Shown here: positions 44,301-52,135 of the stretch, one piece after another
Layout of the letters: each line of letters begins with the position of its first letter
Position numbering within the stretch: position 1 is the stretch's first letter
Assembly (NCBI GenBank): GCA_949710005.1
Contig: OX453274.1
Span: 35,147,714 to 35,211,713 of the forward strand
Reading direction: 5' to 3'
Length of the DNA: 64,000 nucleotides
DNA from: Ricordea florida
Lineage: Eukaryota > Cnidaria > Anthozoa > Corallimorpharia > Ricordeidae
The notes under the pieces: generated by a model
Seen by the model: the letters and a program-made list of their open reading frames with translations, nothing else
Told to the model about the DNA's origin: nothing
Databases searched by the model: none
Translations under genes and position numbers: made by a program

Positions 44301-45475
44301 AAAGATGGCGCGTTCGCACACTTTCGCACGTGTTGGCTAAAGCAATATAGCTACCAAGTAAGCTGTGCACCAAAGAAGACCATTTCTCACTACAGTTAGT
44401 TTACAATTTCACAACGCTTTTGGGCAATCGCACACTTCATCGCATACAACAAGGAGGTTAGCGGTCCTCAAAGAGGTGCGTTGGTTTTCAAAAAATCTCT
44501 TTGTAAAGATACCACCCCAATTTGACCAACCCATAGCAATAATTTGAAGCAACCTCACAAAACTATGGAGATCTCTTACTAACCAAGGTCCGTACTGTAA
44601 GTTACGGACAGAGTTTTTCCGGTGGGATTTATCCAAGCGGAAAAGACGAGGATCCGTAACTTACAATATAGACCGAGAAAACGAGGTTTGTACAGTAAAG
44701 TACGGCCCGCTAAATTGACCAATCACAACGCGCGTACGAACTGAGAGATATAATAAAAGCCGTTATGAGGCGAACTACCGGCATATAATTCATGGTAGGC
44801 CACCATATAGTTACCAAATATAGTGTTTACAGGGGTATACAAGGGTTTACTGAGGTATATCCTTGTAAACCCTTGTATACCCCTGTAAAGTGACTATATG
44901 GTAGCCTACCATTAATTATATGCCGAACTGCCGAGGACAACACGTTTCTAAGAATATAACTAGGTCTGTAGAAATGCCCGATGCAAGAGGTAATATAGGA
45001 GAGAAACACTCATAGTAATGGGCTCCTAGCAAAATGCTTTTTTTTATTGATTTGTTTTTATTTCGTAAACCACTTAATTTCCAAAATTTAATCTATATCA
45101 TACCATACCTATTTTCTTATTCGTTCCTCCAAAAGTTATCTGAACTTGCTCTGATGCGTCTTTGAACGTTTCGGGAAATTCACCTGGTAACCACTCCTTC
45201 CCTCTTTCCAGAACACATGTAGCCTGGCCAGCTCTTGCACAGCGGCTGGCTGCAATTGAGGCGCCGTAGCCAGAACCAATGACAACCACGTCATATTGAG
45301 GTTTGATATCTGCATGTGGTGACGAAAGCCTGGGAAATGTTGGCTTAAAATGATTCTAAGGAAACAGAAACAAACGATTCGTTCCATGAGATTTCTTTTT
45401 TGGTCGGCACCACAAAAAGTTATAAAGGCAAGGGTAGCTTACGAAAGGCTTCTTCTTGTAGCTGTTTACGGACAT
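25382..45475 (-). CDS. GMC oxidoreductase - alpha/beta hydrolase - metallophosphoesterase fusion gene
   Basis: Eighteen exons on the minus strand: 45443-45475, 45109-45355, 43280-43770, 42049-42558, 41104-41425, 40283-40453 (donor possibly 40267), 39513-39651, 36740-37215, 35671-35807, 34751-34886, 33365-33681, 32826-33079, 31564-31827, 30421-30679, 28792-28972, 27631-28083, 26179-26412 and 25391-25579. Each has AG/GT borders and, apart from the 40.28/39.65 kb junction, phases match, giving about 1,600 residues. The start is the ATG at 45475 ([11 protein letters not shown]). The order is FAD oxidoreductase, beta-rich domain, alpha/beta hydrolase, acidic linker, phosphoesterase. No signal peptide is seen, so a cytosolic or peroxisomal location is possible. 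The last exon ends at a GTAAGT donor, but reading through gives Val-Ser-stop, so the true C terminus is unresolved. The biological substrate is unknown. Confidence 0.85.
25697..26164. mobile_element. fold-back/MITE element with ATACATG termini, copy 1
   Basis: The left end TAATAATATACATGCAAAAA and right end TTTTTCATGTATGTTATTA are inverted. Inside are GCTGATTGGCCGAGAGCAC and a triple tandem of a 22-bp unit containing TTGCACTGGTGTTACAC (26046-26110). The right end lies about 15 bp from the donor of the 26179-26412 exon. It is closely related to the element at 37.9-38.4 kb. Confidence 0.75.
28396..28480 (-). repeat. tRNA-derived SINE head
   Basis: The minus strand reads ATAGCTCAGTAGTTGAGCG (A box) and CACAGGTTTGACTCC (B box), with CCAATAGG-like outer pairing. 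Stems are imperfect. Related B-box fragments (TAGGTTCGACTCC or TTCGACTCCTTTTGGGAG) lie at 28,568, 32,235 and 46,309. Located in an intron of the fusion gene. Confidence 0.55.
28985..29100 (+). repeat. SINE/LINE 3' tail
   Basis: TTGTAAAGCGCTTTGAGC followed by TAAAGCGCGGTATAAATCC and an ATTTATTATTTTA tail is a conserved tail type shared by many LINE-mobilised SINEs. The head is not preserved. Confidence 0.6.
30421..30679 (-). CDS. acidic linker exon joining hydrolase and phosphoesterase
   Basis: One exon of 259 bp, phase 1 in and phase 2 out, joining exactly to the hydrolase upstream (AAA-T/CC) and to the phosphoesterase downstream (AG/C-TAC). The 86 residues are rich in Glu and Asp ([16 protein letters not shown]) and end in basic [12 protein letters not shown]. 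No domain is recognised, so it is probably a flexible tether. If the donor at 30420 were not used the frame would close seven codons later, which would separate hydrolase and phosphoesterase into two genes. Confidence 0.75.
30700..30733. repeat. (AAT)n microsatellite
   Basis: About ten AAT units in the intron just upstream of the acidic linker exon. Confidence 0.9.
31262..31433. mobile_element. hairpin MITE with GGGTGCG termini
   Basis: GGGTGCGTTTTTTGGTACG at the left and its near-complement at the right. The two halves also pair through AAGAAACCGATGAATCC and its complement, so the 172-bp element is one long hairpin with a short loop. Located in the intron between the linker exon and the last hydrolase exon. 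Confidence 0.85.
31564..35807 (-). CDS. module 3: alpha/beta hydrolase
   Basis: Five exons, about 369 residues. It opens with [21 protein letters not shown], the oxyanion-side strand of the fold, then [22 protein letters not shown]. The nucleophile elbow is [12 protein letters not shown], with Cys in the position usually occupied by Ser. A later strand ([17 protein letters not shown]) may carry the acidic residue, and the catalytic His is probably that of [10 protein letters not shown]. Cys-nucleophile alpha/beta hydrolases exist (dienelactone hydrolase is the classic case). The order and motifs match the hydrolase half of bacterial GMC-hydrolase proteins. All four internal junctions are in phase (2, 0, 2, 1). 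Introns contain a Harbinger-type MITE, a pogo-type MITE and SINE debris. Confidence 0.85.
31877..31988. mobile_element. pogo/mariner-type MITE
   Basis: Ends CAGTCGTACCTCGCTATCTC and the related complement GATA-type end (CTATCTCAAACAAGG...CGACTG) are flanked by TA on each side (31875-31876 and 31989-31990). TA target duplications with CAGTCG ends are typical of pogo/Tigger relatives. 112 bp, non-coding. Confidence 0.85.
33731..33986. mobile_element. Harbinger-type MITE, copy 4
   Basis: GGGACGGACCATTAGAAAAG at the left, complement at the right, TAA duplications at 33728-33730 and 33987-33989. The interior is inverted relative to copies 1-3, with T-rich AGGTGAACCCCTCTGC first. It lies 50 bp upstream of an exon acceptor of the hydrolase module. 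Confidence 0.88.
35440..35645 (-). repeat. tRNA-headed SINE, copy 2
   Basis: The minus strand carries a tRNA-like head (GCAGAGGTCATGGGTTCGAA) followed by CAGGCCTGAATTTTTT and a body matching 6388-6540, including the ACATATTACTCCGCA-like region. The 5' part of the head is degraded. It lies directly downstream of the 35671-35807 exon donor. Confidence 0.7.
35935..36310. mobile_element. DNA transposon family A, truncated copy
   Basis: Matches the left and middle of the 15.06 kb copy (GGATCGAGCGTTTTCACAGACC, then CGCCTCATAACAGCTTA) and continues through the site where the SINE inserted in that copy. The right inverted end is missing. In a fusion-gene intron. Confidence 0.7.
36465..36722. mobile_element. 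MITE with GATTATCGGTGAATA end
   Basis: Left GTATAAACACTCAGGTGATTATA and right AATAATCACCTGTGAATTTACACTAAAACAATTATTCGCCTC-type sequence are partly inverted. The right end is shared with the fragment at 9103-9222. A GATTGGTTCGC box lies near the left end, as in several families here. Confidence 0.6.
36740..39651 (-). CDS. module 2: beta-rich middle domain
   Basis: Two exons (39513-39651 and 36740-37215), about 205 residues. The first holds [16 protein letters not shown] and [18 protein letters not shown], then joins in phase 1 to FQLL... and a long alternating-hydrophobic region ending [15 protein letters not shown]. In bacterial GMC-hydrolase proteins, as I remember them, a similar segment with a FxxTI.sdD start and a FAGxLWDVY end lies between the two enzyme modules; its function is not known to me. 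The 2.3-kb intron between the exons contains the fold-back element at 38 kb and a decayed pseudo-LTR. Upstream of FEF the same frame meets a TGA near 39,665, so the exon must start at or after the TTGAG acceptor or the gene is damaged here. Confidence 0.75.
37925..38425. mobile_element. fold-back element, copy 2
   Basis: The left 190 bp is a long hairpin: TTTGGAATTAATTTGCACGAG...AAAAGCTGAAATTGC and its complement meet around CCGCTTCGG at 38022. The right part matches 25900-26164, including three tandem copies of the 22-bp unit with TTGCACTGGTGTTACAC and the TTTTTCATGTGTATTATTA end. It lies in the 2.3-kb intron of the middle domain. Confidence 0.75.
39058..39165 (+). repeat. decayed Penelope pseudo-LTR fragment
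   Basis: Words such as ACAAGTTGATTAATTAAGTAA and TATCGTGAAATG parallel the pseudo-LTR at 3,630-3,675 (GAGTTGATTAAGTAAG, TATCACCGTAAGG). The ribozyme motif is not preserved. Confidence 0.4.
39813..40185 (-). pseudogene. Harbinger-like transposase N-terminal fragment
   Basis: A minus-strand frame from 40040 begins [15 protein letters not shown] and ends [20 protein letters not shown]. The AIPAYL...EF..HFRV pattern is what I associate with the N terminus of PIF/Harbinger transposases from cnidarians; the DDE nuclease domain is missing. Upstream DNA begins GGGCGCTTTCCATTCAAC at 40184, plausibly the original element end. It sits in the intron between GMC exon 6 and the middle domain. Family assignment is by memory of pattern, not alignment. 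Confidence 0.45.
40267..45475 (-). CDS. module 1: cholesterol-oxidase-like GMC flavin oxidoreductase
   Basis: Exons 1-6, about residues 1-591. The FAD-binding Rossmann motif is [14 protein letters not shown] with the matching acidic end of strand 2 (VLERG). [14 protein letters not shown] is the second FAD contact typical of the family. A Cys-rich block ([18 protein letters not shown]) follows, then the [16 protein letters not shown] motif. The C-terminal catalytic region has [11 protein letters not shown] in exon 5 and DGAILP...[14 protein letters not shown] in exon 6; the His and Asn of these motifs are the usual catalytic pair. GMC enzymes oxidise alcohols or sterols with FAD and oxygen or another acceptor. 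The [11 protein letters not shown] form is the one I associate with bacterial cholesterol-oxidase-type proteins rather than with insect glucose dehydrogenases. The specific substrate cannot be read from the sequence. Confidence 0.88.
42630..42702. repeat. hexanucleotide microsatellite (GGTCAC/GATCAC)n
   Basis: About ten tandem units, first ATCACG then GTCACG variants, in the intron between GMC exons 3 and 4. Confidence 0.9.
42848..43218 (+). mobile_element. full-length tRNA-derived SINE
   Basis: The tRNA-like head has TTAGCTCAGTTGGTTATGCG (A box) and GGGAGTTCAAACCTC (B box), with CCGGCCTGTCGAGCGGGAG in the anticodon arm, closest to tRNA-Asp in appearance. A 270-bp unrelated body follows, ending in a T-rich then A-rich tail. 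A SINE rather than a tRNA gene because the arm mismatches and the body continue without a terminator. Confidence 0.75.
43835..44110. mobile_element. hairpin transposon, CTTAC-AACCTCGTTTTCTC family
   Basis: A 45-bp arm containing AACCTCGTTTTCTCGGTCCG at 43841 is repeated in complement at about 43950-43994. A tail with GGCCAATCACAGCGCGCGTAC follows. A truncated copy is nested at 44565-44770. It lies in an intron of the fusion gene, 65 bp upstream of the 43280-43770 exon. Confidence 0.75.
44210..45025. mobile_element. DNA transposon family A, reverse-orientation copy carrying nested elements
   Basis: The left end GATCGGTCGTTTTGACAGATC and right end with AGGTCTGTAGAAATGCCCGAT match the two ends of the 15.06 kb copy in reverse. 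Inside are a truncated hairpin element (44565-44770) and an hAT-like hairpin MITE (44780-44924). In the intron between GMC exons 2 and 3. Confidence 0.75.
44780..44924. mobile_element. hAT-like hairpin MITE nested in transposon A
   Basis: A 145-bp near-perfect palindrome from GGCATATAATT to AATTATATGCC; the arms pair through GGTATACAAGGGTTTAC and its complement. It is flanked by the 8-bp duplication GAACTACC/GAACTGCC. The copy at 15.14 kb shows the empty site. Eight-base duplications fit hAT or P-type transposases. Confidence 0.85.
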
Positions 45476-46139
45476 ACGTGCAATTTTTGTACCTTCCCTA
45501 GGAACAGAAGCAGGTTTTGATCAGTGTCGGTTTCAAGTTGTACCGGCATAGTGTGAAAACCTTAGTTTGGTTTAGTTGTCGTCCTGGGAGGTCATTTTTA
45601 AAGTTATGTGCTTTCTGCTCGTGGTAAAATGAGTAAAACACCTAGCTGAACCGCTATCTTCTAGCAATTATGAACCGCTATAGTGTGACCACATAAAACT
45701 ACGAAGGCTGCCTCAGTGTGTCGAACAGGGGTAAAACGTAGCTTGCACGGATCCAAACGGATTCACTCTGTACATGCAGCCGTTGGTCTGCAGTGTAAAC
45801 GTAGACTAAATTTAAACCGTGCGGCAAAATACGTTCAACCTCATGATTTTTCAAAATACTGAAACGGAACCATTTGGAAGCAAAAAGAGAGAAAAAAAAA
45901 AAACAAAACCCAAAAGCCATCGTTATGTTCAAGTCCCTCAAAGGGCTGGTTCCAGTATACTTGCAGGCTAGGACCTATTTAGCGAACGAGGCACAAGTTA
46001 TGAGTCACATTACTCTTTCCGTGAATTGACAATGCCCAAGCCGAGTGCTAACTGTAAAATTTGAACCTGTTTTAATAGCCTTGCTCCTACGAGTCCCCTA
46101 TGGCTAAGCCGTAAAGCGTCCGAACCAGTAATCGGCTGG

Positions 46140-46310
46140 TCCCGATTCTGACGAAAGGCTAACGCTCGAAACGTCAGCACCCCGTTTTTTTTACCTTACC
46201 GTGGTACAAATTACTTTATCAACTTGTTTGATTATCCCAATTTCTTGTGTTCCAATTCCCCACTGATGGAGCACCAGTTTCTTTAGAAACTACCCCCACA
46301 GTAAGTCCTA
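46140..46310 (+). repeat. solo Penelope pseudo-LTR with hammerhead-like motif
   Basis: The sequence from CTGACGAAAGGCTAACGCTC through TTACCGTGGTAC and on to TTTCTTTAGAAACTACCCCC matches the pseudo-LTRs of the element at 3.6-5.3 kb, with no coding part. The ribozyme-like core (46147-46177) keeps CTGACGA, a GGC/GCT-type stem and GAAACGTC. Confidence 0.7.
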
Positions 46311-46462
46311 AGTTCGACTCCTTTTGGGAGAACTAACGAAGTATCAACAAAATTCGAGATAATGAAATTGACTGAGCACAACTGAAAATTGTTTGTCCAA
46401 GTCTTACGTTTCCACGTAAAGAATACTGAAGACGACAGCTTTAACATTGACGAGCACAATTC

Positions 46463-46544
46463 AAGCTTATTGTCGTAGCGAGTGATTCTAAACTCAACTG
46501 ATGAGTACAAGCTTGTTGTCGTGGCGAGTGATTCTAAACTCAAC
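46463..46544. repeat. tandem duplication, 46-bp period
   Basis: AAGCTTATTGTCGTAGCGAG and AAGCTTGTTGTCGTGGCGAG, each followed by TGATTCTAAACTCAAC, lie 46 bp apart. Two copies only. Confidence 0.8.
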
Positions 46545-48636
46545 GGACGGGCGCAAGCCGAAGGTGTCTCTGTTCTTTGTAACTGACGCGGAAAAAATTG
46601 AAAGCAAAAAGTTAAATTATCATTTTGGTTACAATGTTCATCTAAGGAATTAGCATAAACTGTTTCTGTTTCTGGAGCACGTACAAAACTTGCACGAATA
46701 GGTGGTACAAAACATGTCCGTAAACAGCTACAATGTGGACGGAAGGCCTATCCACGCAAATTTTATAATGGATCAAAAGTTGCATCCGTTATAGCGTGAA
46801 CGTAGCCTTAATTTCGCTTGTCAATAAAACAGGAGGAGTTTGACGTTAATTAGGGGAGAGGGGGTCTCTACACAGGCAACATTCACATGGTCTACTGCGT
46901 TTTGCAAAGCTCAATCTCAACTTTAACCTAACGACGTACTGATTCTTAAATCAGTTTATTTGCCTGAGATATCCTACCAAAAATTTCGCTACTCAAGCCA
47001 CTCCTGTTCACCTAGATATACATCTTTACAACAATTGCTAATTTGTTTGCATGAGGCGTTTCATCCATAATCCTACTATTTGTTTTTCATCGTCATCGGC
47101 TTGGGTTGCTAGGCTGCCATAATTAGTAATCCTACTGAAGAGTACAGGCTCAAAACACAGATTTTTCCTGAACTTGAAAATTCTAACACCGATGTATGTG
47201 TCCTAAAAGGGATGACTAAAATTAACTTATCACACTTTATAATCATGCAGGACTTCGTTAGAAGAATTAAAAACGTTTTTCAATAGACCCGAGTGTTTTC
47301 ATTGTCTTTGGAACGATGATTTTAATTCATCGAATTGCATCTGGCTTTCACAATAATAAGCAACAATCACGAGATGTCGCTAGAACATTTCGCTCTGTGA
47401 ATTTTGTCAGCTTTCTCAATGCAATTTAAGCCTTAAAAACAATGGAATCGAACATATAGATTGTCTTAGACACAATTGAAGGACTGAGCTGTATTACTAA
47501 CTAAACATTATGCAATTAGTACACGTTTAATTTTGTGACACCAAAGAGGTGTTTCGCAAGCCAAACTGTGTCGAAAATAGTACTTATTCTAGCTAGCTCG
47601 GTTCTGGACTTTCGTTACAAGTAGTTTATATGTGCAAACAAACAGACAACAGAACGTAGTCATACCTTTACTGCATTATGCTGAGAAAAGCACGAAGCTC
47701 CGGTTCCCATGTTTCTCTATTAACATAGAGAAATTCCGCTGTCGACTTGTAACGACGAAAGCTTTAGTTTCCGGCTCCCGATTTTATTACCAATGTAGTT
47801 TTTTTCATGTTCGGCCCATAAAGAAATTCTTTCTAGCGATATTGGCTCTGAAAAGGCGTCGAGCAAGACATGATTGCCCAAGAAGGAATGAATAGGTGAG
47901 ACAAAAGCTATTGGATGAACAAAGAATGCCTAGCTTTACCCATGAGTTAATTGCATCTGTGTTCTTGCAGATTCCATGGAGACAAGGATAACATTAAAGG
48001 CCTAAAACATCTACGGCTTGATATATGGCGCCATTTTTAAAATCGACTCTCAATGAGTTTTTTTTTACCATTTTTGGACATATGCTGTAATTCAATCCAT
48101 TTCTTTACTGTAACTTGCCAAAACAAAACTGAAAAATGTAAACCGCAAGCCCCCCCTCGCGTCGAGAAAGCACGGGAAAATTGCTTGCATCTGCTATCTC
48201 TATGAATACAAGTTTTGATAAATAATTACTCGAAATCCATAAGTGCTTATGTTTCTTTTATTTGGGTTTCTTGGTAAAGCCGGGGAAAACGTATTCATAA
48301 TGATACGGGGAAGATGATGCAATAAAAAAGACTTTTTTGCGAAGTTTCAAAGAGTAAAGAAATATGTACTTCTTATCAGTCCTCTATAAAGTAACTATTT
48401 GTTTATTATAGATGAAACAAAACCTTTTTTATGAAGTCCTGAGCGCGGATGGGGAGTTGTTATGCGTTACTTCGTTGTTTTCCCTGAAAAAGTGTATATG
48501 TCATGAAAATAGTTCTTGTAAATTTTTTTCAAGGGTTTGCGATTTCTGAACGTTCAAATCTAAAACAATTTTCTACGTCTTCACTGTTTGATCCCACAGA
48601 TTAAAAGCTTGAAAATTGAATTCATGAGTCCGAGTT

Positions 48637-49662
48637 TCAAACGTAGGAAATTATTGTAGAAGTTCTTTTCTTGTCCTCAACTTCCACGGGCAGCTGTGTC
48701 GGAATACATCCGCCAGTATTTTCTCTAGGACCGTGATGCAAGGATTTCATTCGCAACAACTGCTTAATTTCTTGTTGGTAGCCTTCGTTAACAATAGTGT
48801 AACATATCGGATTTGCCGCGCTGTTTGCAAAGACAAGTATGTTAGAAAACGCCAAAAATTCTTTAAAGTAACTGAACTGTTTGTCGGCGGCGCCATAATC
48901 AAGCCAAAGCCACATGATGTTATTCGGAAGAACGCAAACTGCAAACAGCGTTGTCACTACTTTTAGCATGCGCACTACTTTTCTCGCCTCCAGCTCCTGC
49001 AGAGACTTAAGATGTTCGTTCCCATTTCTCGACCTACGACCGAGCTCATGGCCAATGTCGAAGTAAGCCTTAACGATGATTCCCAATGGGAGGACGTACT
49101 GGAGGAGAAAAATAAAGGTTGTGTAGGCCTTGGCAATGGTTTGGCTATTCCATCTCTCCTCACAAGAACTGTCAATTAAATTAAACTGCAACGCTTGGAA
49201 TTGAGGCCCCACAGGTAAAAGCGAGCATGCCCAGACGGCGGCGATCACAGCTTTCGCGCCAGACCTTGTGAGCTGTCTTTTCAGAGGGTGAACAATAGCT
49301 CTTTTTCTTGTTAAACTCACCGCAGTTAACGTGTATATCGAGACAAACAATAGAACAGTTTGTAAGGGATACAGCAGCTTGCACATTAATGATCCATACG
49401 GCCATGCGTAGTTCAGCTCTTGAACAGGAATGTCGAATGGTATACAGATACAGGTTAGAGTTAAATCTGCCACAGCCAGGCTTAAGACGAAGTAGTTTGT
49501 TACTGTTTTCATTTTCTTTCGACGTAAAATAACGCAGCAGACGAGAGCATTCCCCAAAACGCTTGTCACGAAAATGAGAACATATAAACTCAATTTCACA
49601 GCTCTGAAGTGTTGTGGGGTCGATTCGTGACTTCCTGAGGACGACACAGAGGTATTTTCCAT
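48637..49662 (-). CDS. class A (rhodopsin-like) GPCR, peptide-receptor-like
   Basis: One uninterrupted exon encodes seven hydrophobic helices in 341 residues. Helix 1 has VLGNALV, helix 2 LAVADLT, and the first loop AWPYGSLMCK carries the disulfide Cys that should pair with DSSCEERW in loop 2. Helix 7 ends with NPICYTI. Two hallmark motifs deviate: the end of helix 3 reads LTRKRAIVHP (TRK instead of DRY), and helix 6 has CVLP instead of CWxP. Overall it resembles neuropeptide receptors of the NPY/galanin/orexin type, but the ligand cannot be assigned. The start at 49662 (MENTSVSSS, with an NTS glycosylation site) is preferred over an ATG at 49782, because a strong acceptor (ttttttttctttgtag) lies between them, implying a 5' UTR intron. 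Confidence 0.9.
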   Translation of the reverse strand: MENTSVSSSGSHESTPQHFRAVKLSLYVLIFVTSVLGNALVCCVILRRKKMKTVTNYFVLSLAVADLTLTCICIPFDIPVQELNYAWPYGSLMCKLLYPLQTVLLFVSIYTLTAVSLTRKRAIVHPLKRQLTRSGAKAVIAAVWACSLLPVGPQFQALQFNLIDSSCEERWNSQTIAKAYTTFIFLLQYVLPLGIIVKAYFDIGHELGRRSRNGNEHLKSLQELEARKVVRMLKVVTTLFAVCVLPNNIMWLWLDYGAADKQFSYFKEFLAFSNILVFANSAANPICYTIVNEGYQQEIKQLLRMKSLHHGPRENTGGCIPTQLPVEVEDKKRTSTIISYV

Positions 49663-50424
49663 AACTAGCGACCGTCCTTGCCGATAAGAATGTTTATAGG
49701 TGTTCTGACCTACAAAGAAAAAAAACAAACTTGTCCCGGCAAAGCTAGAAAACGCTTTCAGCTTTTTCCCATGCAGCTGCAAATTAAAGATAAAGCTTAT
49801 ATATCTATTAACTAGAAATGACTAGGTTAGTTTAGTAGGTGGTATTTGTAACGTAGTCGTTAGGACTATTCACCTTTAAGGCGTCTTTACTTGCGTCAGT
49901 GACTGAAAATATGATAGAATTACCGAGGGAACTCTAAGGACGTTATTGAGATAATCGTCGACCAGGTGATTCCAGAAACCACATCATCGGTGGCTAATTT
50001 GTTATATTTGGTAGTTCTGTAGCTTTTCAGGAGACAATCCTCTAGTTAGCGTTCGGTCACTGCAGACAGAGGCTCCTATTGGACAATTTTTTTCAGTGGG
50101 CGGAGATACTCATTTAGACCATGTCGTTCAGGAAATATTTAATTATATTCCTTTATAGGCAGTGCAGACGGTTTAGAAATGCCTTAGTGAATAATGATTT
50201 TTGTAGATCGACTTTCGTTAGGAGTTGAAAGCTGGAAATGTTCACATTTTTTGTGGTTTAGTAGCTAGCACAAACGTTTACTTCATGATGTTAACATTGT
50301 CGTATCCATATTTCGTATTTGAGCCGTTTTCAAGTGAATGCGAAGAATAATTCGCGATTGTATTGGTTCTTAAGTGCTACGATTGGTGATTATTGGCTGA
50401 AGAAACTCGCGCCACTATATTAAT

Positions 50425-50760
50425 CAATTAGAATTTTCAATACATGCCAAACTTTCAAGGCGCTTATTGGTTGAGAGCACGTCAATTGACCCCAAACAGT
50501 GCAGAAAGTTGAAATTGAGTGCCGAAAGTTGAAATTAAATGAATAAATTTGAAATTAATGTTTCATATTTATATTATTAACAAGTAATCAAATGATTTCG
50601 AATACAATTTTGTATAAATAAGCATTTGCAATTTTTTCAAAGACAACAAATTGCTCTCGCCGTGCTGGCTTGTTCCGTTTTTCGGTCTTTGAGAAACATT
50701 CCTTGTACGTAATCTTTCCAAATTGCACTCGAAGTCGATTGATTACTTATACAAATCAAA
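50425..50760. repeat. fold-back family, diverged copy
   Basis: GGTTGAGAGCACGTCAATTGACCCCAAACAGTGCAGAAAG-type sequence parallels 11,170-11,220 and 25,730-25,770. The AACAAGTAATCAAATGATTTCG and CACTCGAAGTCGATTGATTAC arms parallel the 38 kb copy. Diverged and partly rearranged. Confidence 0.55.
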
Positions 50761-51630
50761 ACAAGTCGTGACTTACTCGCACGATAGCGGCAGGTCAATT
50801 TGCTGTAAGTACTGATTGGCTCGTTGCGTTGTGACATGATCTGTTGTGATATTGCCTAGCCGTTCTTAGCATGGTGAAAAGTTTCAGATTGTTGGAGTGA
50901 GGCCAACACGTACAGGTATACCCTACCCTGCTAACAATCAGATAGGGCAATTTGAGGGGGGAGGGGAGAGGAGAAAGCAATACTTCATGATAAAACGTTT
51001 TCGTGGGCGCTGACGTTTAATGAAATTTTAAAAGCGTGGCCGAGAAAATTCTGTTTTGGAAACGCATTCAGTAAAGCTATCACGAATAGATGAATCGACG
51101 CATTATTAAGTGCTGTTTTATTAATACGGCTGTTAGAATTTTGTAGTGGTTTGTAGAGTTGCGCAACCAACAGACTGTTTTACCAAAAGTAATCAACGTT
51201 ATGCTTTCTTAGAACGTTTCTGCATTAGAACTTTTTTGCATAAACTAATATTAATTTTCAATTTGTAACGGATGTTTATCCGTGGGATTTTTTTTTGTGT
51301 CAGAATAAAACGAATCACATCATAATATGTAAGCAACAGGCAGCCCAATGATAATTTCACATTCGCATGAATTCAAAAACCAGATACTCATGAAGCCAAT
51401 TCTCATGGGGCCCGTTTATCGAAAGGCTTGCTAACTTGCCAAGCCCTGAAAACTGTTTCCTGATCCACACAATGTTTACACCGGGAATTACGATTTTGTT
51501 TTTGTTTTTGTTTTTTCAAGGTTGAGCAATATAGTTTTAGATTAACTTGTAGATTGGGTTGGTTTGTACGGTAGGAAGTTAGTACTAGACAAAACGATTT
51601 GGTAGACTTCGACCTAAAAATGGCGCTCAG

Positions 51631-51863
51631 GGGTCGGTTGTTCAAAGGCCGATTAGCGCTGAGCCAGGGTTAGATTTTAACTAGAGTTTCATTTCCTCTT
51701 GTTTAAAAGCATTCTATCAGATAACTTTCTATATTTTTTTTGAGAGCATACAATCATTAAATTACTCTTAATTAAATTCTACTGAATGTGCTTTTTAAGT
51801 TCTCATATCTGCATTTAAGTTTCGCACTAACCCTGGGCTACCTTCACCCTGCTTCGAACAACA
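51631..51863. mobile_element. MITE with GGTTGTTC termini
   Basis: The left GGTCGGTTGTTCAAAGGCCG and right CTGCTTCGAACAAC ends are inverted. Sub-terminal GCCAGGGTTAGATTTTAAC and CACTAACCCTGGGCTAC also pair. About 230 bp, no coding capacity. Confidence 0.65.
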
Positions 51864-51874
51864 CGAGCTCAGAG

Positions 51875-52135
51875 GTTCGTTTCTCGAAAGTCCCGATATC
51901 TCTCTGGGTCCGGTAAGCTCTTTTTTAGGTTGATATTAGCCGACTGTTTTTGTAGTTGTTAACGTAGAAACCAGTCAAACGAGCAAGCTGGGGGGTACAA
52001 TTGTATTTCTGAACCTTGAAAACTAACAAAATTGTAATTCCCGTTGTAAACATTGCGATCATAAAATTTCTTATCGGGCCCGACAAGTTACCAGGCTCAG
52101 TTTTCGAGAAACCGCGGACTCCGGGGCATTAAAGT
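51875..52135. mobile_element. MITE with TTTCTCGAAA termini
   Basis: GGTTCGTTTCTCGAAAGTCC at the left and GTTTTCGAGAAACCGCGG at the right are imperfect inverted repeats around a unique interior. It directly follows the preceding MITE. No clear target duplication. Confidence 0.5.

Larger units (their letters stand above)
45480..48630. other. intergenic region between fusion gene and GPCR
   Basis: This includes the 5' flank of the fusion gene (minus strand) and the 3' flank of the GPCR. Apart from a solo pseudo-LTR and a small tandem duplication listed separately, I see no gene. No TATA box or other promoter element could be assigned with confidence. Confidence 0.55.
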
